A stretch of DNA of 64,000 bases from NIOZ-UU13 sp035528395 (GTDB lineage: Bacteria; Planctomycetota; Phycisphaerae; Sedimentisphaerales; Anaerobacaceae): the NCBI GenBank assembly GCA_035528395.1, contig DATKYR010000029.1:62001-126000 (forward strand). Reading direction: 5' to 3'. Position 1 is the first letter of the stretch. Each line of letters starts with the position of its first letter. Position numbers and translations under genes: made by a program. The notes beneath the pieces were generated by a model. The model searched no databases. It saw nothing but the letters and a program-made list of their open reading frames with translations, and was not told the origin of the DNA. Positions 1-8,959 of this stretch are shown in pieces.

Positions 1-613
1 CAAACACGAAATACACATCCTTTTCGAGCATCTCTTTGGCTTTTTGAACAATCTGAACAATACCGGGGTGGGCACAGCCAGTGATGACTACGAGCCCCTT
101 CGGCGTTTCCAGTACCATGGATTGTTCGATTCCGCCCATCAGCCCTGTGAGGTGAGCCCCTTCACATATCTGCACAGTATCCGTTGGCAACTGAGCTGTC
201 GCACCACGCGATCTTACGTTTTGGACGAACCCTGACGAAACCGTGAGCGGCAGGTATGCCGTGACATTATTGTTTCTGCCTAAGAATGATAACAGACCGC
301 CGGTATGGTCCGCATGGTTGTGCGAGATAACGACTAATTCAACGTCACCCGCTGAGACCTGCAGCTTGTCCATGTTCCCCAACAAAATGCTGCCGTTTGC
401 CCCGGTATCGAAGAGAATACACTTCTCAGTACCTTCAATGATGCATGCAAAGCCCCAGTGCGTCGTACATCCTTCGGTTAGAGTATAGTTGTCATAGAGA
501 ACGGTGATTTCTATCGCTCCGCTGCCGGCTTTTGCTTTCCCTCCGGTAAGCATTACGACAAGGCCAACTCCAAGCAACACCAACCTAATTTTATAACCAT
601 TTAGCCATTTCAT
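1..613 (-). CDS. MBL-fold metallohydrolase, exported, C-terminus cut by window edge
   Basis: Read on the minus strand from an ATG at 613 with a clear ribosome-binding site (GGAAGGTG, about 5 nt upstream). The first ~25 residues (MKWLNGYKIRLVLLGVG...) form a signal peptide or membrane anchor. The body carries the metallo-beta-lactamase zinc motif HNHADH followed by TGG (HxHxDH), an upstream FDTG strand and a later TGCAHPG stretch with the third metal histidine. The order resembles MJ0296-type 'dihydropterin synthase-like' MBL proteins; this subfamily is inferred and the substrate is unknown. About 204 residues are visible and the frame is still open at base 1. Confidence 0.85.
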   Translation of the reverse strand, partial: MKWLNGYKIRLVLLGVGLVVMLTGGKAKAGSGAIEITVLYDNYTLTEGCTTHWGFACIIEGTEKCILFDTGANGSILLGNMDKLQVSAGDVELVVISHNHADHTGGLLSFLGRNNNVTAYLPLTVSSGFVQNVRSRGATAQLPTDTVQICEGAHLTGLMGGIEQSMVLETPKGLVVITGCAHPGIVQIVQKAKEMLEKDVYFVF

Positions 614-658
614 TTTACACCTTCCTTTCTGCTCCTTAGGGCAAAATAACCTAAGAAA

Positions 659-680
659 CACCGCTGCTTTCTGCGGTGCT
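659..680 (-). terminator. Possible terminator hairpin after the kelch gene
   Basis: CACCGC and GCGGTG arms around an 8-nt loop, followed on the minus strand by TTTCTTA. It lies after the kelch gene and before the MBL gene. The U-tract is poor, so termination is uncertain. Confidence 0.4.
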
Positions 681-704
681 CTAACGTTCTAACGCTTCGA
701 TTTC

Positions 705-791
705 CTATGGCCTCACTGTCCGGCTGTAGATGCGAACATCATTAATCAGGCCGGACCAGAAGCCGATTGCGTCAAGCTGACAACATGCAAT
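705..791 (-). pseudogene. LamG-domain C-terminal remnant
   Basis: Immediately after the TAG of the kelch gene and in the same reading frame, the minus strand encodes about 28 residues ending GLINDVRIYSRTVRP-stop. This matches the final strands of LamG/concanavalin-like domains; compare ILDDIRIYNRALSEAE in the LamG protein at 20.5 kb. There is no start codon or ribosome-binding site of its own. It is best read as a relic of a LamG gene, or as the old 3' end of a larger gene into which the kelch coding sequence was joined. Confidence 0.6.
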
Positions 792-1907
792 CTATTCAAC
801 TGGCGGAATTTCCTCAAACAAATGCTCAGCAAGGACTTTCAGGTCCTGGATATCTACTATTCCATCACCGAAGGGTGATGGGGCAATATCATAAAGTGCG
901 TTGTCTGTGTGCCAGTAGTCAACCATCATGCATATGTCGGCACTATCGACAATTCCGTCGCCGTTAAAGTCAGGTGATGGGACGCCGAGTCCGGTGTCAT
1001 ATTCTTCCGTCTTAGTAACCTTAATTAGGTTTGGATAATAATGACCACCAATTGCATATATCTTATCTCCGATCGAACCTACAAAGAGTCCAGCTCGTTT
1101 CTGCCGCATTGGAGATTTTATGGTCCATGTATCCGTAACGGGATCATAAACCTCGTTAGCTGTAGTGTGAGCAGACTCAGCTGAATTACCACCAATTGCA
1201 AAGATTTTTCCATCCACAACACAAGTGCCCAAACTCCAGCGTTCCGTTGGCATGTCTGATTTGCGAGTCCAGGTATTCGTTGACGGATCATAGACTTCAA
1301 CGTGTTTATAAGAAAACTCCCGCCAGTTCTCTGTGCTTCCTCCAATAGCATAGATTTTTCCATCCACGACACAGGCAGATAAGTTACCTCGAGTTGTCGG
1401 CATATCGGCCTTCTGTGTCCACGATTCCGTAATAGGGTTATAGGCCAGATTGCTCCTACCTATGAGATAAATTGTGCCATCTACAACAGCAATACCACGA
1501 TTTGCATTTGCAGATGGCATATCAGCTTTCTGAGTCCAGGTATCTATTTGTGGATCATATACATAGACGTTCTTTTTGGCCGTAGAAAACACACCGGGGC
1601 TGACTCCTCCAAATACATAGATTTTGCCACCAAAAGTGCAAGTTGCATGAAAACAACGTGCTGATGGCATATTAGCCTTCCTGGTCCATGTATCAACAAT
1701 TGGATCATACATCTCGACAACCGATGTTACGGATGATACAGTCAGGGCTCCACCAATAATATAAATTTTCCCATCTAAGACACATCCACCAAACCATGTT
1801 CTTGCGGTAGGCATATCGGCTTTGTATGTCCATGTGTCCTCTTCTGCCAGACTCGCGGAGGCCAGGCCGAATGCCAAAACCAATACGAGTGAAATTGTTT
1901 TTTTCAT
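792..1907 (-). CDS. Secreted kelch-repeat protein with C-terminal dockerin-like domain
   Basis: 371 residues. The signal peptide is MKKTISLVLVLAFGLASASLA. About six kelch repeats follow (residues ~25-305), each with a double-glycine and W signature such as GGKIYVFGG and YDPSTNTW, predicting a beta-propeller. Residues ~315-367 hold two calcium-loop segments (DFNGDGIVDSADI and a degenerate FGDGIVDIQDL) typical of type I dockerin-like repeats of Phycisphaerae. GAAAGGG precedes the ATG. The likely role is extracellular carbohydrate binding or attachment to a cohesin-bearing surface. No cohesin is visible in this window, so the partner is unknown. Confidence 0.88.
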   Translation of the reverse strand: MKKTISLVLVLAFGLASASLAEEDTWTYKADMPTARTWFGGCVLDGKIYIIGGALTVSSVTSVVEMYDPIVDTWTRKANMPSARCFHATCTFGGKIYVFGGVSPGVFSTAKKNVYVYDPQIDTWTQKADMPSANANRGIAVVDGTIYLIGRSNLAYNPITESWTQKADMPTTRGNLSACVVDGKIYAIGGSTENWREFSYKHVEVYDPSTNTWTRKSDMPTERWSLGTCVVDGKIFAIGGNSAESAHTTANEVYDPVTDTWTIKSPMRQKRAGLFVGSIGDKIYAIGGHYYPNLIKVTKTEEYDTGLGVPSPDFNGDGIVDSADICMMVDYWHTDNALYDIAPSPFGDGIVDIQDLKVLAEHLFEEIPPVE

Positions 1908-1911
1908 CTTA

Positions 1912-2010
1912 TTACCCTTTCAAAAGGTGTTTATTATCTCGCCCCTCACTATGCGCAATTTTTACCGCCTTAGGCTTGTCTTTACGAAAATCTCGTTGAT
2001 TAAACGCCAT
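1912..2010 (-). CDS. Small basic ORF (32 aa) ahead of the kelch gene
   Basis: ATG at 2010 is preceded by a strong GGAGGAGAT ribosome-binding site (about 8 nt spacing). The 32-residue product (MAFNQRDFRKDKPKAVKIAH...LLKG) is rich in Lys, Arg and His. Its TAA lies 4 nt before the kelch start codon, so the two are probably co-transcribed and perhaps translationally coupled. No family is recognised. It could be a small protein, a leader peptide controlling the kelch gene, or chance; the strong ribosome-binding site and tight spacing favour real translation. Confidence 0.5.
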   Translation of the reverse strand: MAFNQRDFRKDKPKAVKIAHSEGRDNKHLLKG

Positions 2011-2111
2011 TTATACTATCTCCTCCAAAAAGTTTATCACAGGCCAATAGTGACATGGTAACAGATTCTTGCTCGTTGTCAAGCGAAAAAACTTTTACCG
2101 GCCCGTCTATG

Positions 2112-3575
2112 TTAGCCTTTTAAGACGGCTAAAGGGACCATTCGGGCGACGGCTTTGGCCCATCCGCATTCGACAACAATTCGCACGACCTCTTCGATGT
2201 CTTTGTAGGCGTCCGGTGCTTCCTCTTTTATTTTGCGTTTATCGCCGGCGATGAGTTTTATGCCTTGCATACTGCGTTTGAACTGCTCATCGCTAATCAA
2301 AGCCGGCGTAATAATTCTGCCTTTACGAGACTTCCCACGAGCGGCGGTGCGGCTCATCACTCTGCCTGCACCGTGGTTGACCGAGCTCAAAGACTCCTCG
2401 GAATCACCCGTTCCGACAAGCAGAAAACTTGCGGTCCCCATTGAGCCGGGGGTTATTATAGGCTGGCCGGTTTGGGCGAAAATACTTGCGGCCATCTGCT
2501 TCGGACCAAAGGCACGCGTGGCACCTTTGCGATGGACCCAAAGCCTGGCGCCGCTATGTGTCTCGAGCTTTGCCATATTGTGAGCGACATCGTAAACGAG
2601 CGTCAGCGGCGTTGGGCCAAACATCCTGTTAAAACAACGTCTTACAAGCAGGGCCATAATGTGTCGATTGGTAAATGCGAAGTTTGCGGCGGCGGCCATT
2701 GCAGCGATATAGTTTTTACCGGCACTGCTCTCGGTCGGCAGGTATGAAAGCATTTTTTTGCGGCCGGCATTCTCCGGTCTCCGGGCGGCGATATTCATAT
2801 ATTCATCGGCTATTTCATAGCCGAACCGACGCGAGCCGGAGTGTATCATTACAACGAGCTGGTTTTTGAAAAGCCCGAAGCCTTTCGCTAAATCAGGCTC
2901 AAAAACTTCCTGGACGTACTGGATTTCAATAAAGTGGTTTCCGCCCCCGAGTGTGCCGAGTTGATTAATGCTTTTTTGTATTGCGTTTCTTGGCACCGCG
3001 CCCGGGTCGGAAGGCAGATGGCCGTTCTCCTCGATTCTTTGGAGGTCATCTGCGAACTGGTCCGGGTCAAAGGCCTCCCAGGCCCGGTGGCTGCTTCTTT
3101 GCGCAAGGGCCGGTACGGCGGCAACACCTTTATTGATAACGGCTTCGATTCCGGTTTTGTTTAACTGCAAATTTTCCTTGCCCTCGCCGAGCGGAATGTC
3201 GCGGGCTATATCGACCGCGATTTTGTCGGTATCAATGTCGCCTTTTGAAAAGGGTGTGCGAAGCAGCCGCATTCCACAATTTATATCATACCCGACGGCA
3301 GGAGGCATAATTGCACGGTCCAGTCCCAATACGGCCCCGATAGGCACGCCGAAGCCAACGTGGATATCAGCGGTGGCCAGAACCTTTTTAGCCGGCGGCA
3401 GTGACGCTGCATCACAAAGCTGACGGACTGCATCTGGTTCGAGGTTGACGGCCTCAGAGGCGAAAATGGTTGCATCCGTCACCATCTGCCCGCGGCGCTC
3501 CATACGCAGGCGAAAAGGGTCGATGCGAACAAGTTTTGGGGATGACTCGGGCATTCTGCGCACCTCGTCTCTCAC
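2112..3575 (-). CDS. rtcB: RNA 3'-phosphate/5'-OH ligase RtcB
   Basis: 487 residues, the normal RtcB length (~480). RtcB is a Mn2+- and GTP-dependent ligase that joins 2',3'-cyclic-phosphate and 5'-OH RNA ends in tRNA splicing or RNA repair. Visible family motifs: GYDINCGMRLLRT with the metal cysteine, GGGNHFIEIQ, MIHSGSRRFG, YDVAHNMAKLE, HRKGATRAF, and near the C-terminus NHGAGRVMSR, whose histidine is the probable guanylylated residue. A downstream ATG (MPESSPKL) is a possible alternative start. It stands alone, with no RtcA or archease gene beside it. Confidence 0.95.
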   Translation of the reverse strand: MRDEVRRMPESSPKLVRIDPFRLRMERRGQMVTDATIFASEAVNLEPDAVRQLCDAASLPPAKKVLATADIHVGFGVPIGAVLGLDRAIMPPAVGYDINCGMRLLRTPFSKGDIDTDKIAVDIARDIPLGEGKENLQLNKTGIEAVINKGVAAVPALAQRSSHRAWEAFDPDQFADDLQRIEENGHLPSDPGAVPRNAIQKSINQLGTLGGGNHFIEIQYVQEVFEPDLAKGFGLFKNQLVVMIHSGSRRFGYEIADEYMNIAARRPENAGRKKMLSYLPTESSAGKNYIAAMAAAANFAFTNRHIMALLVRRCFNRMFGPTPLTLVYDVAHNMAKLETHSGARLWVHRKGATRAFGPKQMAASIFAQTGQPIITPGSMGTASFLLVGTGDSEESLSSVNHGAGRVMSRTAARGKSRKGRIITPALISDEQFKRSMQGIKLIAGDKRKIKEEAPDAYKDIEEVVRIVVECGWAKAVARMVPLAVLKG

Positions 3576-3816
3576 CGGTTGAAAAACAAACTGTCGCCCT
3601 GTTATATCTGGATTCGTTAGTTAAGGAAAAATCAAATAATCCATCGGCTTTTTTTTTCTACAAAAGAATCCTATAATTACGGGCTTCTGTCATCTTTAAT
3701 ATGGATTTTTACGATATTACGCCAATTTTACCAGCTTTTATAGAAAAAGTTAACAAGGAAAAAGACGCCCTGCCAAAGCCCATATTTATCGGCTTTTACT
3801 TCGGGGACGAATTCAC
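3576..3816. other. Intergenic region upstream of the secreted hypothetical
   Basis: Between the divergent rtcB and the hypothetical gene. It contains only a 39-codon open stretch on the plus strand (3701-3820, MDFYDITPILPAF...) without a recognisable ribosome-binding site, and T-rich DNA around 3650. I see no other feature before the promoter at 3817. Confidence 0.5.
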
Positions 3817-3845
3817 TTGACAAAGCCTGGTTTAAAAGTTAAACT
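3817..3845 (+). promoter_or_regulatory. Sigma70-type promoter for the gene at 3919
   Basis: TTGACA (3817-3822), 17-nt spacer, TAAACT (3840-3845). Perfect -35 box, 4/6 -10 box, about 75 nt before the ATG. Confidence 0.5.
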
Positions 3846-3918
3846 GGGTGGTGTTGGATGTAGGTATAAGCTGGGGATTGTCTAATCCAAAACCGGCAAT
3901 TTATAGGATGTTTATAAA

Positions 3919-5049
3919 ATGAAGATAAAATGGCTGATTTTCGCTGTTCTGGTGGCGTTTTTTGTTTTGCTGATGAATTCGGGCACTGTAGCCGTATCTA
4001 CCAGAGAGGTTGACGACGTACGTAAAAAGGCAGTGCTCGATAACAGCGATTTAAAAATTATCGACGATTTTCTTGCTCAGGCGATACAAGAATTGGTCCA
4101 AACGAGGGATTTGACCTCCATAGCAAAGATTCGCACAGTAATCCTCAGCAGGCAGAGCACTCAGGGCCAATACGCCCAACAGTTTTCTGAGTCGGCCCGC
4201 AGACATATCGCCGCAGGTTTTCAACAGGCTCAGGAATTAAGTCGACCGGAGCGAACAACCACAGTAATGATTAATCTTTTGATCCTGATGGATGGTCTGC
4301 ATGACCTGGGTTTGGCAGACCAGGCTATCGCGATGCTAAAAAATGAGAATATGGTTATTCGTTACTGGGCCGTCCATTGCCTTACCAATACCGACATCAT
4401 AACACAGTTAAACGCCGCGACAAACTCAAACCAGACATCGGCTATTGCAGCACAGCTTAAAGGGCTTATCGAGAGCAGCACGCCTGAGATAGTAGCCTTG
4501 ATAGCTCAATTTGCGGCCGGCGTGGACATCCCGGAAGCTGAACAGTTACTAATCCAAATAGCTGATTTGCGAATTAAACAATACGCCGACTGGACTGTGA
4601 AGTATGAACTTTATGATAGTGCACTCTTGAAATATCTCAGCAGCAAAATAACCCTGTCCTCCGAATCTCCCGGCATAACACTTCCGACAACAACCAGTAC
4701 AAAGCCCGAGATTGCTCGGCGCTTTGCGCAGTTGTATTCTTACGCGATACAAAGGTACATCAGGGGCGCTTCTCTTTTGAACGATACCCAGAAAAGCCAT
4801 TTGGCTTCGGTATTGGTCGAGACCGAAGACAAGTGTCTCGGCCGGCTTCTGGGCAGTCCGCAACTGACTATAAGAAGGGCTATCGAGCGGCAAAATGCAC
4901 AGGCCCTTTTGGACGAGCACGACAGATTACTCGGCACAGCAACAACGCCAGGCCAATTACCTGCGACCCTGAAATTCGACTACGGCTCAACCGGCAGCAG
5001 CACACGCACCGCACCACTCCCTTTGCCCGACCCGCCCACAAAAAAATGA
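3919..5049 (+). CDS. Secreted or membrane-anchored hypothetical protein
   Basis: 376 residues. An N-terminal hydrophobic segment (IKWLIFAVLVAFFVLLMNSG) acts as signal peptide or anchor, followed by a largely helical, Ala/Gln/Leu-rich body. A segment near residue 150 (MVIRYWAVHCLTN) resembles an armadillo/HEAT-type helix pair. The C-terminal ~40 residues are Pro/Thr/Gly-rich and probably unstructured. No enzymatic motif is seen. It is preceded by its own promoter and followed by ~100 nt before the peptide transporter operon, so it may be monocistronic. Function unknown. Confidence 0.8.
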   Translation: MKIKWLIFAVLVAFFVLLMNSGTVAVSTREVDDVRKKAVLDNSDLKIIDDFLAQAIQELVQTRDLTSIAKIRTVILSRQSTQGQYAQQFSESARRHIAAGFQQAQELSRPERTTTVMINLLILMDGLHDLGLADQAIAMLKNENMVIRYWAVHCLTNTDIITQLNAATNSNQTSAIAAQLKGLIESSTPEIVALIAQFAAGVDIPEAEQLLIQIADLRIKQYADWTVKYELYDSALLKYLSSKITLSSESPGITLPTTTSTKPEIARRFAQLYSYAIQRYIRGASLLNDTQKSHLASVLVETEDKCLGRLLGSPQLTIRRAIERQNAQALLDEHDRLLGTATTPGQLPATLKFDYGSTGSSTRTAPLPLPDPPTKK

Positions 5050-5059
5050 TTATTGATTA

Positions 5060-5088
5060 TTGACGATTGATTACTGATAATTGATATT
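5060..5088 (+). promoter_or_regulatory. Possible promoter of the peptide transporter operon
   Basis: TTGACG (5060-5065), 17-nt spacer, GATATT (5083-5088), about 60 nt before the first gene. The surrounding DNA is an imperfect ATTGATTA-word repeat, which could mimic a promoter. Confidence 0.35.
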
Positions 5089-5148
5089 CGAATCCGCACA
5101 CGGAAAAACAATATACAATAAACAGCTTAAAGCAAAAGGGACTTTGCA

Positions 5149-7044
5149 TTGAAGTTTGTAAGAATTATATCTGCCGCAGCCACGTACCAATTGCAGAGAC
5201 ACTACGGTATTCGTATGTCAGTAAGGCAGGCACTTCTTGTAACGATAATTTGTACGGGATTGATTATTGCAGGATGTGACGGCTCAGGGCCGGTTGAAGA
5301 GCCAAACGAAATGGTCCTGCATCACGTTCTTTCGGCCAAGATAAAAGGCCTCGACCCCGGCAATATGCGAGACGTCTATTCCGTCATAGTCGCCAGCCAG
5401 ATGTTCGAGCCGCTGTATCAATATCACTTCCTGAAGCGTCCGTACGAGCTTGTGCCTCTATTAGCTGAAGATATGCCGCAAATCAGCGACGATTTGCTCA
5501 CCTATACCATAAAAATCAAAAAAGGCGTTTACTTTCAGGACGACCCTTGTTTTGGTTCCCGCCTTGCGGGGTCCCTCCCAAACGGTAAAGGACGCGAGCT
5601 GAAGGCTGAAGATTTTGTTTTCTCGCTCAAAAGAGTAGCCAATATCAAGTATCTGAGCCAAAACTGGTCTATCTTTGATAACAAAATTGTCGGGCTCGAT
5701 GAGTTTCGTGAATATACAAAAACGTGTAAAAACGAGGCGGACGTCAATTATTCGCGGCAAGTTCAAGGATTAACAACTCCCGATGACTACACACTAATTA
5801 TCAAGCTCAAAAAAGCCTGGCCGCAATTGTGCATGGCCCTGGCGGATACAGCAACAGCACCCGTAGCCAAAGAGGCTGTCGATTATTACGGCAGGGACAT
5901 TATAAGCCATCCCGTAGGTACCGGGCCGTTTCGGTTGAATGTATGGCGCCGCGGCAGCTACATCGAGCTTGTCCGGAACCCGGCTTTCAGGGGCGAACTT
6001 TATCCGAGCCGGGGTGAACCCGGCGATGCCGAGGCCGGCTACCTGGATGATGCAGGAAAGCAAATGCCTTTTGCCGACAGAGTCGTCTGGACCGTAATCG
6101 AAGAGCGCCAGCCGGCCTGGCTTTTATTTTTGCAGGGCAAAGTCGATGCCACCGTAATCCCCAAAGACAGCTTCGACGAGGTTATGGGCGGGAGCGGTGA
6201 ATTGACGCCGGCAATGAAACAACGCAATATACACCTGAAAACCTTTAAGGACCCTTCGACCTACTGGCTTGGTTTTAATATGGCAGAGCCTGTCTTCGGT
6301 AAAAACAAACCGCTTCGCAGTGCAATAAGCTACACCATAGACCGCGAGAAGTTTATAGAGCTGTTTTTCAACAATCGACATTTGATTGCCCACGGCCTTA
6401 TACCACCGGTGATGCCCTCTTATAATCCCGAGATAAAAGAAAAGGGATACGCCAAGTATGACCCGGAAAAGGCACAGGAGCTATTGAAAGAGGCCGAGAA
6501 AATTCACGGCGGAAAACTGCCAACGCTCAAAATAACTCTGCCGGGCACAAATACGTGGTACCGTCAGTACGGCCAGTTCCTCAAACGTAATTTGATTGCC
6601 GTCGGTCTCGAAGTTGAAACCGAATATATGGACCGCCCTACTTATCTGGAAAAGGTCAATACCAAAAGCGTTCAGATGTTCACCTCCGGCAGCAGCGCAC
6701 GCATACCGGATGCGCAGGATTTCTTAGCAATGTTTTACAGCAGATACCATGCCCCTGGACCAAATAAATTCAACTATTCCAATCCGGAGTTCGACGAATT
6801 ATATGAAAAAGCGCAAGCAATGCTCGACGGCCCCGAAAAACATCGGCTGTATAGAAAAATGGAGCTTATAATTCTGGAAGATTGTCCCGCGGCCTTCTTA
6901 AACCATCGCGTCGCGTATGTGCTGCATCATGACTGGTATAAGAATTACAAGCCGCACGCCTTCGCATACGGGCTGAGCAAGTATCGCAGAATCGATTTGG
7001 CCAAACGCGCAGCGTATAAAAAACTTTTGAAGACAATTAAATGA
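5149..7044 (+). CDS. Peptide ABC transporter substrate-binding lipoprotein (SBP family 5)
   Basis: 631 residues. Family 5 solute-binding protein (OppA/DppA type), which captures oligopeptides outside the membrane. The lipobox LIIAGC gives a lipidated cysteine near residue 43. The core has the family pattern: YDVYSVIVASQMFEPLYQY-like opening strand, a VFSLKRV segment, HPVGTGPFRL, and a C-terminal lobe with the extended DAQDFLAMFYS region. The start chosen is the TTG at 5149, which has an AAGGG ribosome-binding site; an ATG at 5215 (MSVRQALL) would give a more ordinary signal peptide but has no ribosome-binding site. It overlaps the next gene by ATGA. Confidence 0.92.
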   Translation: MKFVRIISAAATYQLQRHYGIRMSVRQALLVTIICTGLIIAGCDGSGPVEEPNEMVLHHVLSAKIKGLDPGNMRDVYSVIVASQMFEPLYQYHFLKRPYELVPLLAEDMPQISDDLLTYTIKIKKGVYFQDDPCFGSRLAGSLPNGKGRELKAEDFVFSLKRVANIKYLSQNWSIFDNKIVGLDEFREYTKTCKNEADVNYSRQVQGLTTPDDYTLIIKLKKAWPQLCMALADTATAPVAKEAVDYYGRDIISHPVGTGPFRLNVWRRGSYIELVRNPAFRGELYPSRGEPGDAEAGYLDDAGKQMPFADRVVWTVIEERQPAWLLFLQGKVDATVIPKDSFDEVMGGSGELTPAMKQRNIHLKTFKDPSTYWLGFNMAEPVFGKNKPLRSAISYTIDREKFIELFFNNRHLIAHGLIPPVMPSYNPEIKEKGYAKYDPEKAQELLKEAEKIHGGKLPTLKITLPGTNTWYRQYGQFLKRNLIAVGLEVETEYMDRPTYLEKVNTKSVQMFTSGSSARIPDAQDFLAMFYSRYHAPGPNKFNYSNPEFDELYEKAQAMLDGPEKHRLYRKMELIILEDCPAAFLNHRVAYVLHHDWYKNYKPHAFAYGLSKYRRIDLAKRAAYKKLLKTIK

Positions 7045-7979
7045 GCACATACATAATAAGGCGGCTTTTGTACACCATACCGATTGTATTCGGCGTGCTT
7101 ATGCTGACCTTTGTGTTGTTCACTCTCGTTGGCGGTGACATATCCGTAGAAATTGCCGGCAAAGGCGCCACCCAGGAAACAATAGACGAAATCCGCGAAG
7201 AGTACGGCCTTAACAAGCCTTTGTTTTTGTCGTGGGACAGCCAATTCATAAACCACTTCAAGAATGCGCTGACATTCAATTTCGGCAGGGCCCGCGACCG
7301 CGAACCTGTTATCGATAAAATCAAACGGGGTCTGGGACCTTCTCTTGCGTTGACGGTGCCGATATTCTTTGGGGTCGTAATAATTTCTGTAAGCCTGGCA
7401 CTTGTCGTAGCATTTGTTCGCGGTACTGTTTGGGACATTTTAGCAGTGTTTATTTGTGTTGCGGGAATGAGTATTCCGTATCTTGGTTTTATTCTTTTCG
7501 GCCAGTACTTTCTTGCGTACAAGTGGGGACTTTTTCCGGTATTCTTTTCACCGGAGCTGACGACGGCCCAATACGTAGCCTTGCCCGTGCTAATCGGTAT
7601 AGCAGCAGGTCTTGGAAGGAATCTGCGCTTTTTTAGAACAGTTATGCTCGATGAGATGCGAAACGACTACGTTCGGACCGCTTTTGCGAAAGGGCTTACA
7701 ACCAGGCGTGTACTGTTCAAGCACGTTTTGAAAAATGCAATGATACCGATTATTACGCGGGTGGTTTTAGCAATACCGTTTTTGTTCCTGGGGTCGCTGC
7801 TGCTTGAAAGGTTTTTTGGCATCCCGGGTCTGGGTTACCTGATGGTGGAGGCGATTGGCTCACGTGACTATTTTGTTATTAGTGCTATGACTTACATAAG
7901 TGCGATACTTTTTGTGGTATTTAATCTTATAACAGATATTTGTTACTCGCTTGTTGACCCGAGGATTTCTTTTGAGTGA
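7041..7979 (+). CDS. Peptide ABC transporter permease, DppB/OppB type
   Basis: 312 residues, the usual length for this family. An N-terminal MSTYIIRRLLYTIPIVFGV helix is typical of DppB/OppB, followed by a periplasmic segment and five further membrane helices. The cytoplasmic EAA loop (RTAFAKGLTTRRVLFKHVLKNA) that docks on the ATPase is near residues 210-235. It starts inside the stop of the lipoprotein gene and overlaps the second permease by 8 nt, indicating translational coupling. Confidence 0.93.
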   Translation: MSTYIIRRLLYTIPIVFGVLMLTFVLFTLVGGDISVEIAGKGATQETIDEIREEYGLNKPLFLSWDSQFINHFKNALTFNFGRARDREPVIDKIKRGLGPSLALTVPIFFGVVIISVSLALVVAFVRGTVWDILAVFICVAGMSIPYLGFILFGQYFLAYKWGLFPVFFSPELTTAQYVALPVLIGIAAGLGRNLRFFRTVMLDEMRNDYVRTAFAKGLTTRRVLFKHVLKNAMIPIITRVVLAIPFLFLGSLLLERFFGIPGLGYLMVEAIGSRDYFVISAMTYISAILFVVFNLITDICYSLVDPRISFE

Positions 7980-8904
7980 ATCTCAGCAGTTAATAAAGAA
8001 AGAGCTGCCGAAGGGCACAGGTCTGTGGAAGGACGGCGCCAGAAGGCTTCGCAGGCGTAAGCCGGCGATGGTTTGCTTCGGCGTACTAATATTATATTTT
8101 CTGCTTGCCGGTTTTATCAATTTTGCGGAGTTTTTCGATTGGCGAATTGGGCCGACGCTGTGGGCCGAACAGGCCGGACAATCTTATGCGCCGCCCAGCT
8201 CGGAAAATATTCTCGGCACGGATATTTTTGGGCAGTCAGTTCTGCGAAAGACACTGTACGGAACAAAGATATCGATAACGGTTGCGCTATGTGCTTCGCT
8301 TATCAGTGTCGCCATTGGTGTCCCTTTAGGGGCTGTCGCGGGCTATTTTCGCGGCTTCGTTGACGAAATAATCGTCTGGATTTATTCAACTTTAAGCTCG
8401 GTCCCGTATATTCTGCTGATACTGGCTTTTGCCGTTGTGCTGCGGGACAGGACTCTTTTTGGTTACAAGCTGACAGGTATCACGGCGGTCTATTTAGCTA
8501 TCGGCCTTACGAGCTGGGTCGGCATTTGTCGGCTGATTCGCGGTGAAGTTATCAAGCATAAAGACAGAGAATATATCCTGGCTGCGGTTAGCTATGGGTG
8601 CAGTCGCCGGCAGATAATCTTCAGACATCTGCTGCCCAATGTTTTTCATCTTGTGATAATCGACTTTTCGCTCCGATTTGTGGCCTTCATTCATGCGGAA
8701 GTTATTCTGAGCTTTTTAGGGCTTGGAGAAACGGAGCGTCCGAGCTGGGGAGCGATGATAAATGATGCGAGGATTGAGCTTTCGCGAGGTGTATGGTGGC
8801 AGATGGCGGCGGCTACGGCGGCAATATTCTTCCTGTCACTGGCCTTGAACATCTTCGGCGACGCCTTGAGAGACTCCCTCGACCCGAAGCTCAGAATACA
8901 ATGA
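7972..8904 (+). CDS. Peptide ABC transporter permease, DppC/OppC type
   Basis: 310 residues from the TTG at 7972, chosen because GAGGA lies 6 nt upstream; an in-frame TTG at 7951 is less likely. It has an N-terminal helix, the GTDIFGQSVLRKTLYGT motif characteristic of DppC, and an EAA loop (LAAVSYGCSRRQIIFRHLLP). The C-terminal helix is followed by LRDSLDPKL, the normal DppC ending. It pairs with the upstream permease to form the channel. Confidence 0.93.
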   Translation: MSESQQLIKKELPKGTGLWKDGARRLRRRKPAMVCFGVLILYFLLAGFINFAEFFDWRIGPTLWAEQAGQSYAPPSSENILGTDIFGQSVLRKTLYGTKISITVALCASLISVAIGVPLGAVAGYFRGFVDEIIVWIYSTLSSVPYILLILAFAVVLRDRTLFGYKLTGITAVYLAIGLTSWVGICRLIRGEVIKHKDREYILAAVSYGCSRRQIIFRHLLPNVFHLVIIDFSLRFVAFIHAEVILSFLGLGETERPSWGAMINDARIELSRGVWWQMAAATAAIFFLSLALNIFGDALRDSLDPKLRIQ

Positions 8905-8959
8905 GGCGTAAAGCGAAATACGAAACTTTGAAAAGCATGAAGTACGAACGAGATGAGCA

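Noticed and set aside
3701..3820. 39-codon plus-strand ORF (MDFYDITPILPAF...)
   Set aside because: No ribosome-binding site, and its stop codon overlaps the -35 box of the promoter for the next gene.
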